From CAZEAC01 sp964510065 (GTDB lineage: Bacteria > Bdellovibrionota_C > UBA2361 > CAIXSY01), in assembly GCA_964510065.1 (NCBI GenBank), contig CAZEAC010000005.1, positions 26,747 to 90,746 of the forward strand: 64,000 bases of DNA. The letters are read 5' to 3'. Within the stretch, counting starts at the first letter, position 1; each line of letters starts with the position of its first letter. The notes beneath the pieces are model-generated. The model was not told the DNA's origin. It made no database searches and worked only from the letters and a program-made list of their open reading frames with translations. Positions 43,693 through 52,627 of this stretch are shown here, one piece after another. The translations under genes and the position numbers were made by a program.

Positions 43693-45109
43693 ATACTTTT
43701 CGATCTCGGCAATCGCGCACAAGCTCGGCGACACCGCTACGCACGTCCCGAACAGTTGCTGCGACGCCATTTTTGCCGCCGCCGGAAGGGATGCCATGGT
43801 TCTTAAAGCAATTTTTTACACGGTTTGCGAGCTTCACGGTTTGACGCTCTAGAAGCTTGAATTGCGGATTGAGGGTCAGCACCTGATCAGCATAGGAAAC
43901 TGTAACACAGGAGTTGCCGCACACCTGAATTCCGGCACCGAAGATTTCGCGGCCGCGTTTTCGAATAAGTGCGTACGCTGCATCCACTTCGGCGCTAGTT
44001 TTTGTAGTATCAATGTCACACTTATTGTGTGCGGCTCGCGTTGCTTCAGCATCGAATTTTTCAATGAGTGCACGGGCTTTGGAGAGTAGCCGTTTTTCGA
44101 ATTTGAGCACCTCTTTAGTTGCCGCCACCGTTTTGCAGCTTGTCTGACAAAGCGTAGCGTCCGAAATGTTGCCAGCACATGTCCCGCAGGCATCGAGTTT
44201 TGCCGTTCCATGAGGAGCGCCGCTGCAGTCAAGACAGCTCAACCCGTCACCGAAGCACACACCGCATTGATCTTTGGCTTTGCCAAAGTCGCGAGAATCG
44301 GGACAGAGCCCACACTCATCAACAACACGGGCTTTGGTAAGTGGGACGGTGCTACAGCGACCGTTGGTAGCGAGAAAATCAATGCTGAGATCAGGGGCAT
44401 CAGCGTTGCTTAAGCCATTAAAAATGAGCTCAATCGCGCCGATCTTGGTAAGATCCGCAGCGCCACTTGGACCGAATACAGTGAGCGTAGGAAAATCAAC
44501 ATAGCCAGGGGTGGAAATCTTCGCGCTTCCCGCCGCTGTTAACAGCGAAAATGGAATGGTAAGTGCAGCAGCCGGCGTTGCGTTAATCGGTTGATTCAAA
44601 GTGACGGTAAGCTCAGAATATTTAGAGCCGATTATATTGCTTCCATCGTACAATTTGAGGGTGATATCGAGCGGGCGCGCCTTTGGATAGTCAAAGAATC
44701 GTAATCCTAGGCGAAGTGCGGTCGCTCCATCTTGGGTAAGATCAAGCGCGCCAAGACCATTCGGAAGCAATGCAGCGCTACTGTCGCCATCCCATGTGAC
44801 GATGCCTAGTCCAGCGTGGGCACCCTGAGTGTAGCCGAGCGAAAAATCATTGTCCGAAAAATATTCGGGATCGGGAAAAGTCTCGATTCGAGTAAGTCCG
44901 GCGCCGATGCTGTTTTTAACTGCGAAAAGGGTTCGGACTCCACCAAGCGCACTTGTGCTTACCGTTGCGGACGTTGATGCGACTCCAATAGTTGATGAGC
45001 TCGAGACGCCATCGTCAAGAAACTCATCAAGAGTAAGCGTCACCCCTGACCGAATTGGCAGAAGTAGGGTGGACACGAGAATTCCGAGAAGGGATAACCT
45101 GTTGTGCAT
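43679..45109 (-). CDS. Secreted protein with Cys-rich CGxC repeats
   Basis: 476 aa. Signal peptide (about 1-20), then a 250-residue beta-rich N-terminal domain (residues such as LRLGLRFFDYPKARPLDITLKLYDG) that resembles a lectin or jelly-roll type fold. A compact Cys-rich repeat zone follows: DECGLCPDS, DQCGVCFGDGLSCLDCSG, LDACGTCAGN. The C-terminal 150 residues are helical with paired cysteines. The CGxC-GDG pattern occurs in extracellular adhesive proteins of many lineages. No anchor or sorting tail is recognised. Probably released or surface-associated; function unknown. Confidence 0.72.
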   Translation of the reverse strand: MHNRLSLLGILVSTLLLPIRSGVTLTLDEFLDDGVSSSSTIGVASTSATVSTSALGGVRTLFAVKNSIGAGLTRIETFPDPEYFSDNDFSLGYTQGAHAGLGIVTWDGDSSAALLPNGLGALDLTQDGATALRLGLRFFDYPKARPLDITLKLYDGSNIIGSKYSELTVTLNQPINATPAAALTIPFSLLTAAGSAKISTPGYVDFPTLTVFGPSGAADLTKIGAIELIFNGLSNADAPDLSIDFLATNGRCSTVPLTKARVVDECGLCPDSRDFGKAKDQCGVCFGDGLSCLDCSGAPHGTAKLDACGTCAGNISDATLCQTSCKTVAATKEVLKFEKRLLSKARALIEKFDAEATRAAHNKCDIDTTKTSAEVDAAYALIRKRGREIFGAGIQVCGNSCVTVSYADQVLTLNPQFKLLERQTVKLANRVKNCFKNHGIPSGGGKNGVAATVRDVRSGVAELVRDCRDRKVCPPA

Positions 45110-45156
45110 CCCTGAATCTCATCACAGCGATGCAGATTGAGCCAGATATAATCTAG

Positions 45157-45302
45157 TACACTGTAAACATAAGTTTTCCGACTCTTCTCGTCTCTGTGCT
45201 CTCCGTGCCTCTGTGGTTCTTTGAACGCAAAATAAACCACAGGTCACAGAGAGCACAGAGATAGAACCGAGAAGAAGGTAGCATTATTTCGTTTACAGTG
45301 TA
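45157..45302. mobile_element. MITE-like palindromic element, copy B
   Basis: 146 bp. Ends TACACTGTAAAC (45157-45168) and GTTTACAGTGTA (45291-45302) are perfect 12-bp inverted repeats. Inside is a long stem of CTCTGTGCTCTCCGTGCC/TCTGTGGTT and its inverse AACCACAG...CACAGAG around a short A/T loop. Flanked by CTAG on the left (45153-45156) and CCAG on the right, a likely diverged 4-bp target duplication. No coding capacity. The remainder of 45110-45324 holds nothing else recognised. Confidence 0.8.
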
Positions 45303-45324
45303 CCAGTTGCTAACTTAGAAAAGT

Positions 45325-45804
45325 TTATTTCCCCGCGACCACAAGAAGTGGTTCGGCCCGGCAAGACTCGCGCAAACTAGGCGGGCCTTCGGGCGTGGGG
45401 CGCGGAGGCAGGAGCGCTACGGCAACGCCATGCGGAAACGCAATCTTGTAGGTAACTCCGATTCGTATCGGGTAGAAGTTTAAGCTCTGGCCGGTATTGC
45501 TGCAGATCGCCCAAACCCTCTCAGCGGCGCCTGGTGTAATCAGCTGCATTTCGAGGTCGCTCAAATTATAACGCCTCCTTGTATCGTTAACCGGCCCGAT
45601 CTCTAAGCTCAACCCCGCGGTTTCGTCAGTGACTATCTTTACCTTTAGGTGCACCTCGATATTGTCGCGGCCAAGGCGACGAAAAAGCAGCTCTGGAACG
45701 CCACTTTTTGAAATACGTAATGTTCGATTATTGAGCGAGGTAACAAGCTCTTCTTCCGGGCCACTACCGAAAGGTAGGAGATCTGAATGCTGAGTGGTTT
45801 GCAT
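45325..45804 (-). CDS. Hypothetical protein
   Basis: About 159 aa from the ATG at 45804; a TTG at 45855 would add 17 residues. No signal peptide or membrane helix. It looks beta-rich: NRTLRISKSGVPELLFRR, IEVHLKVKIVTDETAGLSLEIGPV, and a second half with YPIRIGVTYKIAFPHGVAVALLP. The Pro-rich C-terminal stretch PPRPTPEGPP ends in a Cys-containing tail. No family recognised. No Shine-Dalgarno is visible before either start. Confidence 0.6.
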   Translation of the reverse strand: MQTTQHSDLLPFGSGPEEELVTSLNNRTLRISKSGVPELLFRRLGRDNIEVHLKVKIVTDETAGLSLEIGPVNDTRRRYNLSDLEMQLITPGAAERVWAICSNTGQSLNFYPIRIGVTYKIAFPHGVAVALLPPRPTPEGPPSLRESCRAEPLLVVAGK

Positions 45805-45896
45805 AAAACTAAAAGGAGACTTGATACTATAGACACAGTTCACGTTGCGCCGCAATCAGTGGTCGGAACCTATCGCGCGCATTGGAGTAGTAGGGG

Positions 45897-47708
45897 CTAC
45901 CGAAAAAGGTAGGGCAAAAGAAGATCTTCCGGATAAGCCGCTCGTGGAATTTGCGGAAAATATTCATTGGTGAACTGGAATGTTGATCGAACCGGAAGGT
46001 GAACTGGTCCCACACTAAAGAGGTCGAGCGCTAACTCGCGTGGCAGCGGCGGATTAAAGCGATAGCTTAGAATGTAAGATGGTTTCTTTGGCCTCCAAGA
46101 AAGCACCGTTTCTGCGGCCCGTTTTGCTTCCTCACTGTGCGCGAAAAAGCGCACGCTCATATCAGCAACAATTGAGGAGTTTTCCTGATCGAGCCTCTTA
46201 AAGAAGCGCTCAATTTCATTTATGGTTGGATTCATCTCCCAAAAGCGCACTGCCCAACGGCCATATATTCGAACGCAGATTCCATCGTTTGTATGTATCT
46301 GAAACGTCTCAATCAGCTGCAAGAACTCTTTACAGCTTCGCGCCTTAACTAGCCCCAGCTCAAGGCACTGTCGCGAAAATTCAGGATGCGCCACCTTCAA
46401 ACCCGACAAGTTTAGGAGTGCTGTCGCAGCTCCATCAGCAGAGAACTCTTGTCGAAGTCCTTTTTGCTTTACTAACCGCGCTGCTTGCATAAAGTTCGAG
46501 AGCCTTTTCGACAACGTCCATTTATCCAACATCGGTAACGGCACCGCGTCGAGGATTGTGCCCAGATCCCTCTCTTTACTTATCAGATCTGCAAGTACCT
46601 CTAGGGCAACAGCGGCACGCTTCTGCTGAACTTCAGGCTCATAGATCACATTCCCACAGCTGCTTGACATTCCCATGCTGGCGGCTCGGGAAATTACAAT
46701 CTGAATCATCAACTCAAAGTCAGCGACTTCAGGGGCTGAAACCTTTGTTACCATTGCCGCGCTGTTGAAGTCTTTCGCGGCAACATGCACCGCATCGACC
46801 CCGTTAGAATCGAGTAGATGGATCCAATTATGCCCGGTGGGCATGTAATGATCCGGATCGCTTATCATTACCCGAAAAAGCTCGCCTCTTATTTCAGAGT
46901 CCCAATCAAGCGAGCGTGGCGCTTCTCTCACTTCACCCCAGAGTCTCTCTCCACGTTCACGGCCTGCACGTATTTCAAGCGAGGCTTTGGCCTCGCGAAG
47001 CAACCCAAATCCTTCAGCAATCGCTTTCCTGCCTTCAGGATCAAAGTAGGTGACCTTGGCAAGCTGAACTGCCAATGAATCAGCCATAAAAAACTGCGCC
47101 ATACGGTAGGCCAGAAACTCCTTAACGAGGTAAACATTCTCAAGCTCGTGTGGTTGGCTAAAGTTTCGTGAGCCGTGAGTTATCAGATCGAGGCGTGGAG
47201 CGCCGAAAATAGCAGTGGCGTTTTTGGCCTGGGCCGGATCGAACCGTATCTTGTACGGCGGAAGATCCTTTCCAATCTGGCGCGTGTTGCCACCAACTTT
47301 TGAGGAGATTGAGAAGGTAGTTAGTTCTGGTACCCCCATAAATTCCAAACGCTCCGCCGATGCTTCTGAACTCGGCGATCTTGCTTTTGACGGGAGCGTC
47401 ATGTGAACTTCAATTGGAATGTCGGGACGAGCAAAAAATGGCGGAGCTGCCTTCTGGCCTGTGGCCACGGTGGGAACATAGTTGCGCTCGATTGCGCGAG
47501 GGATCTCTTCCCAGCCGCTTATTGTGAGATTAAAGCTGGATACCGAATTAAACTTGTACTTAATAGTTGGTTGGCATGAGCTTGATCTGGAATTTTGCTC
47601 CTCCATAGAGCTCTTCCAGGGGGCAAGCCCTGAGAGCAGCGCCCCGAGACCTACAATACTGGCAGGGGCGGCCATGACTTTGCCGTATTTTCGCAGCTGG
47701 GTAAACAT
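45897..47708 (-). CDS. Unrecognised 603-aa exported protein
   Basis: An N-terminal hydrophobic segment (about 12-30, MAAPASIVGLGALLSGLAPW) suggests export or membrane anchoring. The middle has PYKIRFDPAQAKNATAIFGAPRLDLITHGSRNF, then LVKEFLAYRMAQFFMADSLAVQLAKVTYFD and DPDHYMPTGHNWIHLL. The spacing of these parts is loosely reminiscent of CotH-like kinases, but I cannot confirm the catalytic residues. The C-terminal 250 residues are helical. Last member of a minus-strand run with a histidine phosphatase, an APH-type kinase and a monooxygenase (65-bp gap to the phosphatase). Function not assigned. Confidence 0.7.
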   Translation of the reverse strand: MFTQLRKYGKVMAAPASIVGLGALLSGLAPWKSSMEEQNSRSSSCQPTIKYKFNSVSSFNLTISGWEEIPRAIERNYVPTVATGQKAAPPFFARPDIPIEVHMTLPSKARSPSSEASAERLEFMGVPELTTFSISSKVGGNTRQIGKDLPPYKIRFDPAQAKNATAIFGAPRLDLITHGSRNFSQPHELENVYLVKEFLAYRMAQFFMADSLAVQLAKVTYFDPEGRKAIAEGFGLLREAKASLEIRAGRERGERLWGEVREAPRSLDWDSEIRGELFRVMISDPDHYMPTGHNWIHLLDSNGVDAVHVAAKDFNSAAMVTKVSAPEVADFELMIQIVISRAASMGMSSSCGNVIYEPEVQQKRAAVALEVLADLISKERDLGTILDAVPLPMLDKWTLSKRLSNFMQAARLVKQKGLRQEFSADGAATALLNLSGLKVAHPEFSRQCLELGLVKARSCKEFLQLIETFQIHTNDGICVRIYGRWAVRFWEMNPTINEIERFFKRLDQENSSIVADMSVRFFAHSEEAKRAAETVLSWRPKKPSYILSYRFNPPLPRELALDLFSVGPVHLPVRSTFQFTNEYFPQIPRAAYPEDLLLPYLFR

Positions 47709-47773
47709 CGGAACAGCCTGAAACTGCTTACATCAAAATTAACAACCCTTTTGATGATACATGAGAGCGAGAG

Positions 47774-48406
47774 CTATACCAAGAGTTCGTTTGCCTTGGA
47801 AACCTCGAGCGCTCGAATTTCCCAGCCAATCTCTCCAGGAATAAAGAGCACCGGCGTGGCGTGAGGTAGCTGCACTGCGTATTCCAGGGCATTCTGATCC
47901 GCGTGAAGAAGCAAACACAACGACCGAAAAAAGCGGCCATGTCCTACCAACACTATATTTCCCCCTTTCTCGGCGGGACGACTCAAAATATCATTCAAAG
48001 CCTGCTTGATTCTGGCATGAAATACCGAGCGTTCCTCGAGGCCTTCTATTCCCGAGGGCTCCTGAAAATCAGGCTCCAATTCGCGACGCTCATGAGCAAA
48101 CATCGCACGGTTGTCAGCGCCATCGAGAACACCCCATCCACGCTCAATGAGCGCCGGATTTATTTCGGCCTCAGCACAACAAAGACGCTTTGCAATTATT
48201 TCGGCCGTTTCGCGTGCACGCTGGAGACTGCTGGTAAACAGACGCAGCCTCCCGCAGCAGTGCGCGGCAAGGGTCGAAGCCGCATCAAGCGCCTGAGCAC
48301 GACCTAGATCGGTCAACGGAAAATCAATCCAGCCCTGGCACAGCTTACGCAGATTTCCCTCTGCCTCGCCGTGTCGAATGTAAATAAATTTTTGCTTGGG
48401 AATCAT
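47774..48406 (-). CDS. Histidine phosphatase family protein
   Basis: About 210 aa. Phosphoglycerate-mutase-like fold: catalytic RHGEAEGN (YIRHGEAEGN), then the partner Arg in SSLQRARETAEII, the acid Glu in ERGWGVLDG, and the second His in VLVGHGRFFRSL. The set is complete, so a working phosphatase is expected. The ATG at 48406 lies 5 bp after the kinase stop; the TTG at 48418 would overlap it. A phosphatase coupled to a small-molecule kinase suggests sequential phosphorylation steps on one metabolite, but the substrate is unknown. Confidence 0.88.
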   Translation of the reverse strand: MIPKQKFIYIRHGEAEGNLRKLCQGWIDFPLTDLGRAQALDAASTLAAHCCGRLRLFTSSLQRARETAEIIAKRLCCAEAEINPALIERGWGVLDGADNRAMFAHERRELEPDFQEPSGIEGLEERSVFHARIKQALNDILSRPAEKGGNIVLVGHGRFFRSLCLLLHADQNALEYAVQLPHATPVLFIPGEIGWEIRALEVSKANELLV

Positions 48407-48411
48407 TGTAT

Positions 48412-49551
48412 TTAGCAAGGAGCTTTATAGCCTATCTCGGCCAGCAGATCTCGAAGATTCTCCGCTTTTTCTCGCATGACCGTACTTACAGGGTAGGCGT
48501 GAGTGCGCATGGCGGCCTGCTCACGTTTATCGCTGAGGAATCGCGCGGTGTTGCTGACTTTATCGCGACGCCACTCATCGCAGGCGAGAAGACCAAAAAG
48601 ATTCGATAGTATCTTATTGCCGGTCGCGCATGCCGGCGTGATCTGTTGCGATATGCCGGCGAGCGTACAAAACGTTTTGGCGTCAGCTTGATCGCGAAGG
48701 AAATCGCACCCCGCAAAGTATTCGAATTCAGGCAGCGCAAAGCCGGCCCATTCCCAATCAAGTACGGCGACAATGTTTCGTCCATCGTGATCGAGAAGAA
48801 TGTTCTTGCGCGCAAAATCGAGATGACTAAGTGGAAAAAGTTGCTGATTGTTATCGCTCCAGGTGGCGCTTTCGTGCAGAGCGCGTGCACAGAGTCCGCA
48901 AAGCTGCTTATCAAATCCAACCGCCTGTCGTTCGGTGGCGGACCATTTAAGCGCGATTTTTCGAAGGTACGATTCGCCGATAAACTTAATGTACTCGGCC
49001 CGAGTGCGAACCGGAGCACTGAGCATGCCGGAAACTTCGTAAATATTTGTAGCGCACGGGACCTCGCTTTTTAATGAAAATCCTCCCAATGCATCTGCCT
49101 TAATGGTTCGAAGGTTACGCACATGTTCGGCGGCTTGAACGAGAAGACGTTCGTGATGTGGCGATTCGAGTGGAAACGTTGACCAGGGAACGCCCTCAAT
49201 GCGCTGCATCACCATGTAATAGGGATGCGGACCCAGCCGAGGCGGCAGCCCCACCGAAGTAGGCGCTCGTCCTATGCCGATAATGTGTGGGACCGGGGCA
49301 ATGCCGCTCGCGCCAAGGTAACTCATTACCGCCGCCTCGTTGGTAAGTTTGTGGTGATCCCAATTGCGGTTACTGAATTTGATTACAACCTCTTGACCGT
49401 GCAAGTTGCCGGTGTACAGGTCGTTTACTCTACTGCTGATGCCTTGGAATTCACGGAGGTCTCGCACGGACTCAAGCAACGCCGGTTTTATTCGGCGCGG
49501 CAGCGCGAAGTGGGAAAGGCCGACATGTTGTTTAAGCGCAGGCGATAGCAT
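48412..49551 (-). CDS. APH/choline-kinase-like phosphotransferase
   Basis: 379 aa. Protein-kinase-like fold of the aminoglycoside/choline phosphotransferase group. The ATP-site Lys is in QEVVIKFSNRN, the catalytic loop is LSHLDFARKNILLD and the metal-binding Asp is in VLDWEWAGFALPEFE. Start overlaps the end of the monooxygenase by 20 bp, and the phosphatase follows 5 bp after its stop, so these are co-translated. Nothing points specifically to antibiotic resistance; a sugar, choline or homoserine-like substrate is equally possible. Confidence 0.85.
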   Translation of the reverse strand: MLSPALKQHVGLSHFALPRRIKPALLESVRDLREFQGISSRVNDLYTGNLHGQEVVIKFSNRNWDHHKLTNEAAVMSYLGASGIAPVPHIIGIGRAPTSVGLPPRLGPHPYYMVMQRIEGVPWSTFPLESPHHERLLVQAAEHVRNLRTIKADALGGFSLKSEVPCATNIYEVSGMLSAPVRTRAEYIKFIGESYLRKIALKWSATERQAVGFDKQLCGLCARALHESATWSDNNQQLFPLSHLDFARKNILLDHDGRNIVAVLDWEWAGFALPEFEYFAGCDFLRDQADAKTFCTLAGISQQITPACATGNKILSNLFGLLACDEWRRDKVSNTARFLSDKREQAAMRTHAYPVSTVMREKAENLRDLLAEIGYKAPC

Positions 49552-50863
49552 AATGCTCCTTCATTTCGGGTAGTGGAGTAGGGTAGCCGCGCATAAGAGC
49601 GCGGTATCGTGCTCTAAAAAGTGATCGGTGATTTGACCAGGCAATTACTTCACGCTCAAGATTGGCTGCTCGATTGCCGGCCGTGAGATGTTCCGTTGCT
49701 TCGAGTGAAATTGCCGATACAAACTGAGCGCGTGCCATTCGCGATGTTGCGAGATTGTCTATGACGTTCGTGAGTGAGCGACCGAAAGGCACATCAAAAA
49801 AGTTTGTCAGTGCTGCGGCTGCTTCGACGGAATCCTCGATAGCCGACGTTGCACCTTGGCCGAGCGTGGGCACTGTTGCGTGAGCCGAGTCTCCGAGGAA
49901 AAGTATGTTGCGGGCATCTACCGTAAAGAGCGGATCGATATTCTGCATTCGAACCCAGTGAAATCGAAGGGCATTTTCGGTTAGTGTACGGAGAATGTAT
50001 TCGCCTTGAGCTGAAAGTCTCCCCGAGAGCGGCGTATAAATATGCCTCAAACCCTCGGAACGCTTCGCGGCTTCTGGAATCTCCTCGGGAATCGGAAAAT
50101 TGCCGTAGAGATAGAGCTGCGGCCGGCCATCGTCGCTAAAGGGCATCTTCATGATGCCGATCCGCGCAAGGCCCGAGAGGCAGTGCGCGAAATCACGTCC
50201 CCACGCAGTCGGGTAGGAGCGTTCGGCTTCGAGGTTATAGTAGAGCTCCATATCATCGAAAAGACCTCCAGAGGTATCGGGAACCAGGGTGCGAAAATTG
50301 CTCACTCCAGCAAACGTGGTCTTCGGAGGCTGAAACTGCCGACGGATCGCCGAATAGCGCCCGTCCGCAGCGATGAGAAGGTCGACATCGTCTATAATTC
50401 TCTCTCGAGATTGACTTTGGCTGCGGCAGCTAACTTCGAGTCCGCTCTGCGTTTGACGAACCGCCACAACTTCACAGCCATATTGCGGTGGCGAAAAGGA
50501 CCGAAGGACTCGATAGGCGTCGCGCCAACGTACGCGTAGGCCGCTACATGGGGCCAGCGAGTCTCGATCGTCAGGATCGAAGATAGTTTCATTAAAGAGG
50601 CATTCGCCAGAGAAGCTTTTAGCTACTATCTTATGTCGTGGAAGCCCCACCTTTCGTAGCGCGGAAGCGAGTTCAGGGTCATGCAGTTGGAGCGCAGCCA
50701 AACCGTTTGGATTCAGATTAAAACCGGTGCTGGTCTCTTGATTGTCTGTGCATGTCTCTTTTTCGACGTAAAAAAGCTCAACGTTATCAAGTTTGCTGAG
50801 GCTCTTTGCCAGAATTGCTCCACTAAAGCCACTACCCGCGATGACAACCTTCCACCTTTTCAT
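49532..50863 (-). CDS. FAD-dependent monooxygenase (PHBH fold)
   Basis: About 443 aa. N-terminal FAD Rossmann motif VVIAGSGFSGAILAKSL, the middle DG motif LLIAADGRYSAIRR and the C-terminal GD motif ILFLGDSAHATVPTLGQGATSAIED are all in place. Such enzymes hydroxylate or epoxidise small molecules using NAD(P)H and oxygen. It leads a four-gene run (kinase, phosphatase, 603-aa protein) that looks like a small tailoring or catabolic cluster. The ATG at 50863 is preferred because the Rossmann strand begins four residues later. Confidence 0.88.
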   Translation of the reverse strand: MKRWKVVIAGSGFSGAILAKSLSKLDNVELFYVEKETCTDNQETSTGFNLNPNGLAALQLHDPELASALRKVGLPRHKIVAKSFSGECLFNETIFDPDDRDSLAPCSGLRVRWRDAYRVLRSFSPPQYGCEVVAVRQTQSGLEVSCRSQSQSRERIIDDVDLLIAADGRYSAIRRQFQPPKTTFAGVSNFRTLVPDTSGGLFDDMELYYNLEAERSYPTAWGRDFAHCLSGLARIGIMKMPFSDDGRPQLYLYGNFPIPEEIPEAAKRSEGLRHIYTPLSGRLSAQGEYILRTLTENALRFHWVRMQNIDPLFTVDARNILFLGDSAHATVPTLGQGATSAIEDSVEAAAALTNFFDVPFGRSLTNVIDNLATSRMARAQFVSAISLEATEHLTAGNRAANLEREVIAWSNHRSLFRARYRALMRGYPTPLPEMKEHYAIACA

Positions 50864-50931
50864 ATCCGCCCCCATCCTTCATTCGCGTCGCCTTGAAAGC
50901 GACTACAAGGGGACCATACACGGAGATCGTG

Positions 50932-50948
50932 ACGTCGCTTGGCGACGT
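50932..50948. terminator. Short perfect stem between rtcB and the monooxygenase gene
   Basis: ACGTCGC (50932-50938), loop TTG, GCGACGT (50942-50948). It lies about 155 bp past the rtcB stop and 69 bp before the monooxygenase ATG. There is no T-run, so it may be a terminator of weak type or a regulatory palindrome for the monooxygenase. The rest of 50864-51102 holds nothing recognised. Confidence 0.35.
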
Positions 50949-51102
50949 GATGTCAGAACAGGATTCAGAAATCAAAGAAAGTAAAACTCGAGCGAAGAAG
51001 TCGTCCTTCTTGACCTGAATTTCAATTTGCTATCTCAATACCGGCGCAATGGCGGGTACCGCACGGCTACGCATGTCTTTTTGGAAGAGATTGTCTTCCT
51101 TG

Positions 51103-52593
51103 TTAGGCCGCTCCATTATTCTCTTGATCACCGTCCTTCATAACAAAGCGAGCAGAGAGCATTGCCACAGGGCGGGCGAGGTCTGCTTTCTCAACCGACG
51201 TGAGCACTTCTTTAAAATCCTTGTATGCCTGTGGTGCTTCGTCCCGCGGATATTGTCGACAGTTGCTGATAATATCGTGCGCGTCGAGCTGTGCTTCGAT
51301 GTCACGCTGTGACAGTTCGCGAATCGCGCGGGTGCGGCTCATCGCACGCCCGGCGCCGTGATTGACACTATAACAGCTTCGTGAAGCATTGGCGTTTGCG
51401 ACCATGACAGCAGACCCCGCCGCAGGATTTCCAGGAAGCAGTATCGGATGCCCAGTTGACTCATAGCGCCCACCTTTCAGCGCATGATGTCCAGCGGGAA
51501 AGGCGCGAGTCGCACCCTTGCGGTGCACCCAGGCGGGCTTTTCATTTACGATCTCTTGCCGCGCGATATTATGGCTTATGAAGTACACAAGTTCGCCCTT
51601 TATACCGGGAAATACCTGCTGAAATGCCTCTAATACCAGCGAATTAATAAGAAGATGATTAAGCGTGGCGAAATTTGCGCCGAGCGCCATATCGTCAATG
51701 TAGGCATCCGCTTCGGGGGTGCCAAGTGGTGCATACACGAGCTCTCTATCTGCGCCAGGAAGCGGAATTTTCCAATCCGCAAATTTTTTTTGCAGGGTCT
51801 TGAACTGCTGCTGTGCGAGATAATAACCGAATCCGCGCGAGCCACAGTGCGAGAGGAATGCAATCCTTCCATCGGCGAGTCCGAACGCCTTGGCTATGTG
51901 CGCTTCGTTCGGATTAACGCGTACCGTGTTTGCCTCACCGAAGTGGTTTCCACCGCCATAGGATCCAAGCTGCCGAATCTTCCCGTGAAGAAAATCAACG
52001 CCTTTTGTGTGTTCGTGAAATTCAAACCGCGCAGCGAGAGAATCTTTGGACTCGTCATGGCCATTGTGAAAGGCGTCTTCGCATGATTCAGCCCAGTGTG
52101 CGGGAACTCCCAGCTCCGCGCACACCTCGGCAGTCGCTCCATCGGTAACGAGCTTTTTCCCGGTCGAATAATCAACGTGGCGCGACTTTCTGACCGAGCG
52201 TTGTCCTTTGCCCGCGCCAGTTGGTAGCATTTCTAAAAGGGCGTTGATCACATTTCTTCGAATCTCCTTACTCTTGAGCTCGGCTTCAGGAAGATCGGTT
52301 TGAAGTAGGCTCATCGAGCATTTGATATCGACGCCGACAGGTCCCGGATAAATGTGAGTTGGCGATACCATTACGCAACCCACTGGAGCGCCATAGCCCG
52401 CGTGCGCGTCCGGATTCAGCACCAGGTCTGAAACTCCTGGCGCGAGCCTGCTGTTTATCGCCTGTGCGAGACATTTCTCGTCAAACGAATCTCTGATACT
52501 TTTTGTGCCTATCACGGTAATTGGCGAGACCGTCGAATCAGGTACTGCAAGAAAACCCAAGGCTTCATCGGTAACATGTATTTTATCGTTCAT
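51103..52593 (-). CDS. rtcB: RNA-splicing ligase RtcB
   Basis: 496 aa. GTP- and Mn-dependent ligase that joins RNA 2',3'-cyclic-phosphate ends to 5'-OH ends. Family motifs: NPDAHAGYGAPVGCVM, GVDIKCSM (Asp and Cys metal ligands kept; the common GVDIGCG is altered), GSYGGGNHFGE, LSHCGSRGFGYYLA, FISHNIARQE and SVNHGAGRAMSRT with the guanylylated His. It is longer than E. coli RtcB (about 408 aa) and closer in length to archaeal-type ligases. Last gene of the RtcR-controlled transcript; it starts 34 bp after slipin. Neither rtcA (RNA cyclase) nor archease is in the window. Confidence 0.96.
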   Translation of the reverse strand: MNDKIHVTDEALGFLAVPDSTVSPITVIGTKSIRDSFDEKCLAQAINSRLAPGVSDLVLNPDAHAGYGAPVGCVMVSPTHIYPGPVGVDIKCSMSLLQTDLPEAELKSKEIRRNVINALLEMLPTGAGKGQRSVRKSRHVDYSTGKKLVTDGATAEVCAELGVPAHWAESCEDAFHNGHDESKDSLAARFEFHEHTKGVDFLHGKIRQLGSYGGGNHFGEANTVRVNPNEAHIAKAFGLADGRIAFLSHCGSRGFGYYLAQQQFKTLQKKFADWKIPLPGADRELVYAPLGTPEADAYIDDMALGANFATLNHLLINSLVLEAFQQVFPGIKGELVYFISHNIARQEIVNEKPAWVHRKGATRAFPAGHHALKGGRYESTGHPILLPGNPAAGSAVMVANANASRSCYSVNHGAGRAMSRTRAIRELSQRDIEAQLDAHDIISNCRQYPRDEAPQAYKDFKEVLTSVEKADLARPVAMLSARFVMKDGDQENNGAA

Positions 52594-52627
52594 AACATAC
52601 TCACGTCGTATACAAGGGAACGTTTTC

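Noticed and set aside
48412..49551. Aminoglycoside resistance gene
   Set aside because: The fold is shared with many metabolic kinases, and the coupled monooxygenase and phosphatase point to small-molecule metabolism.
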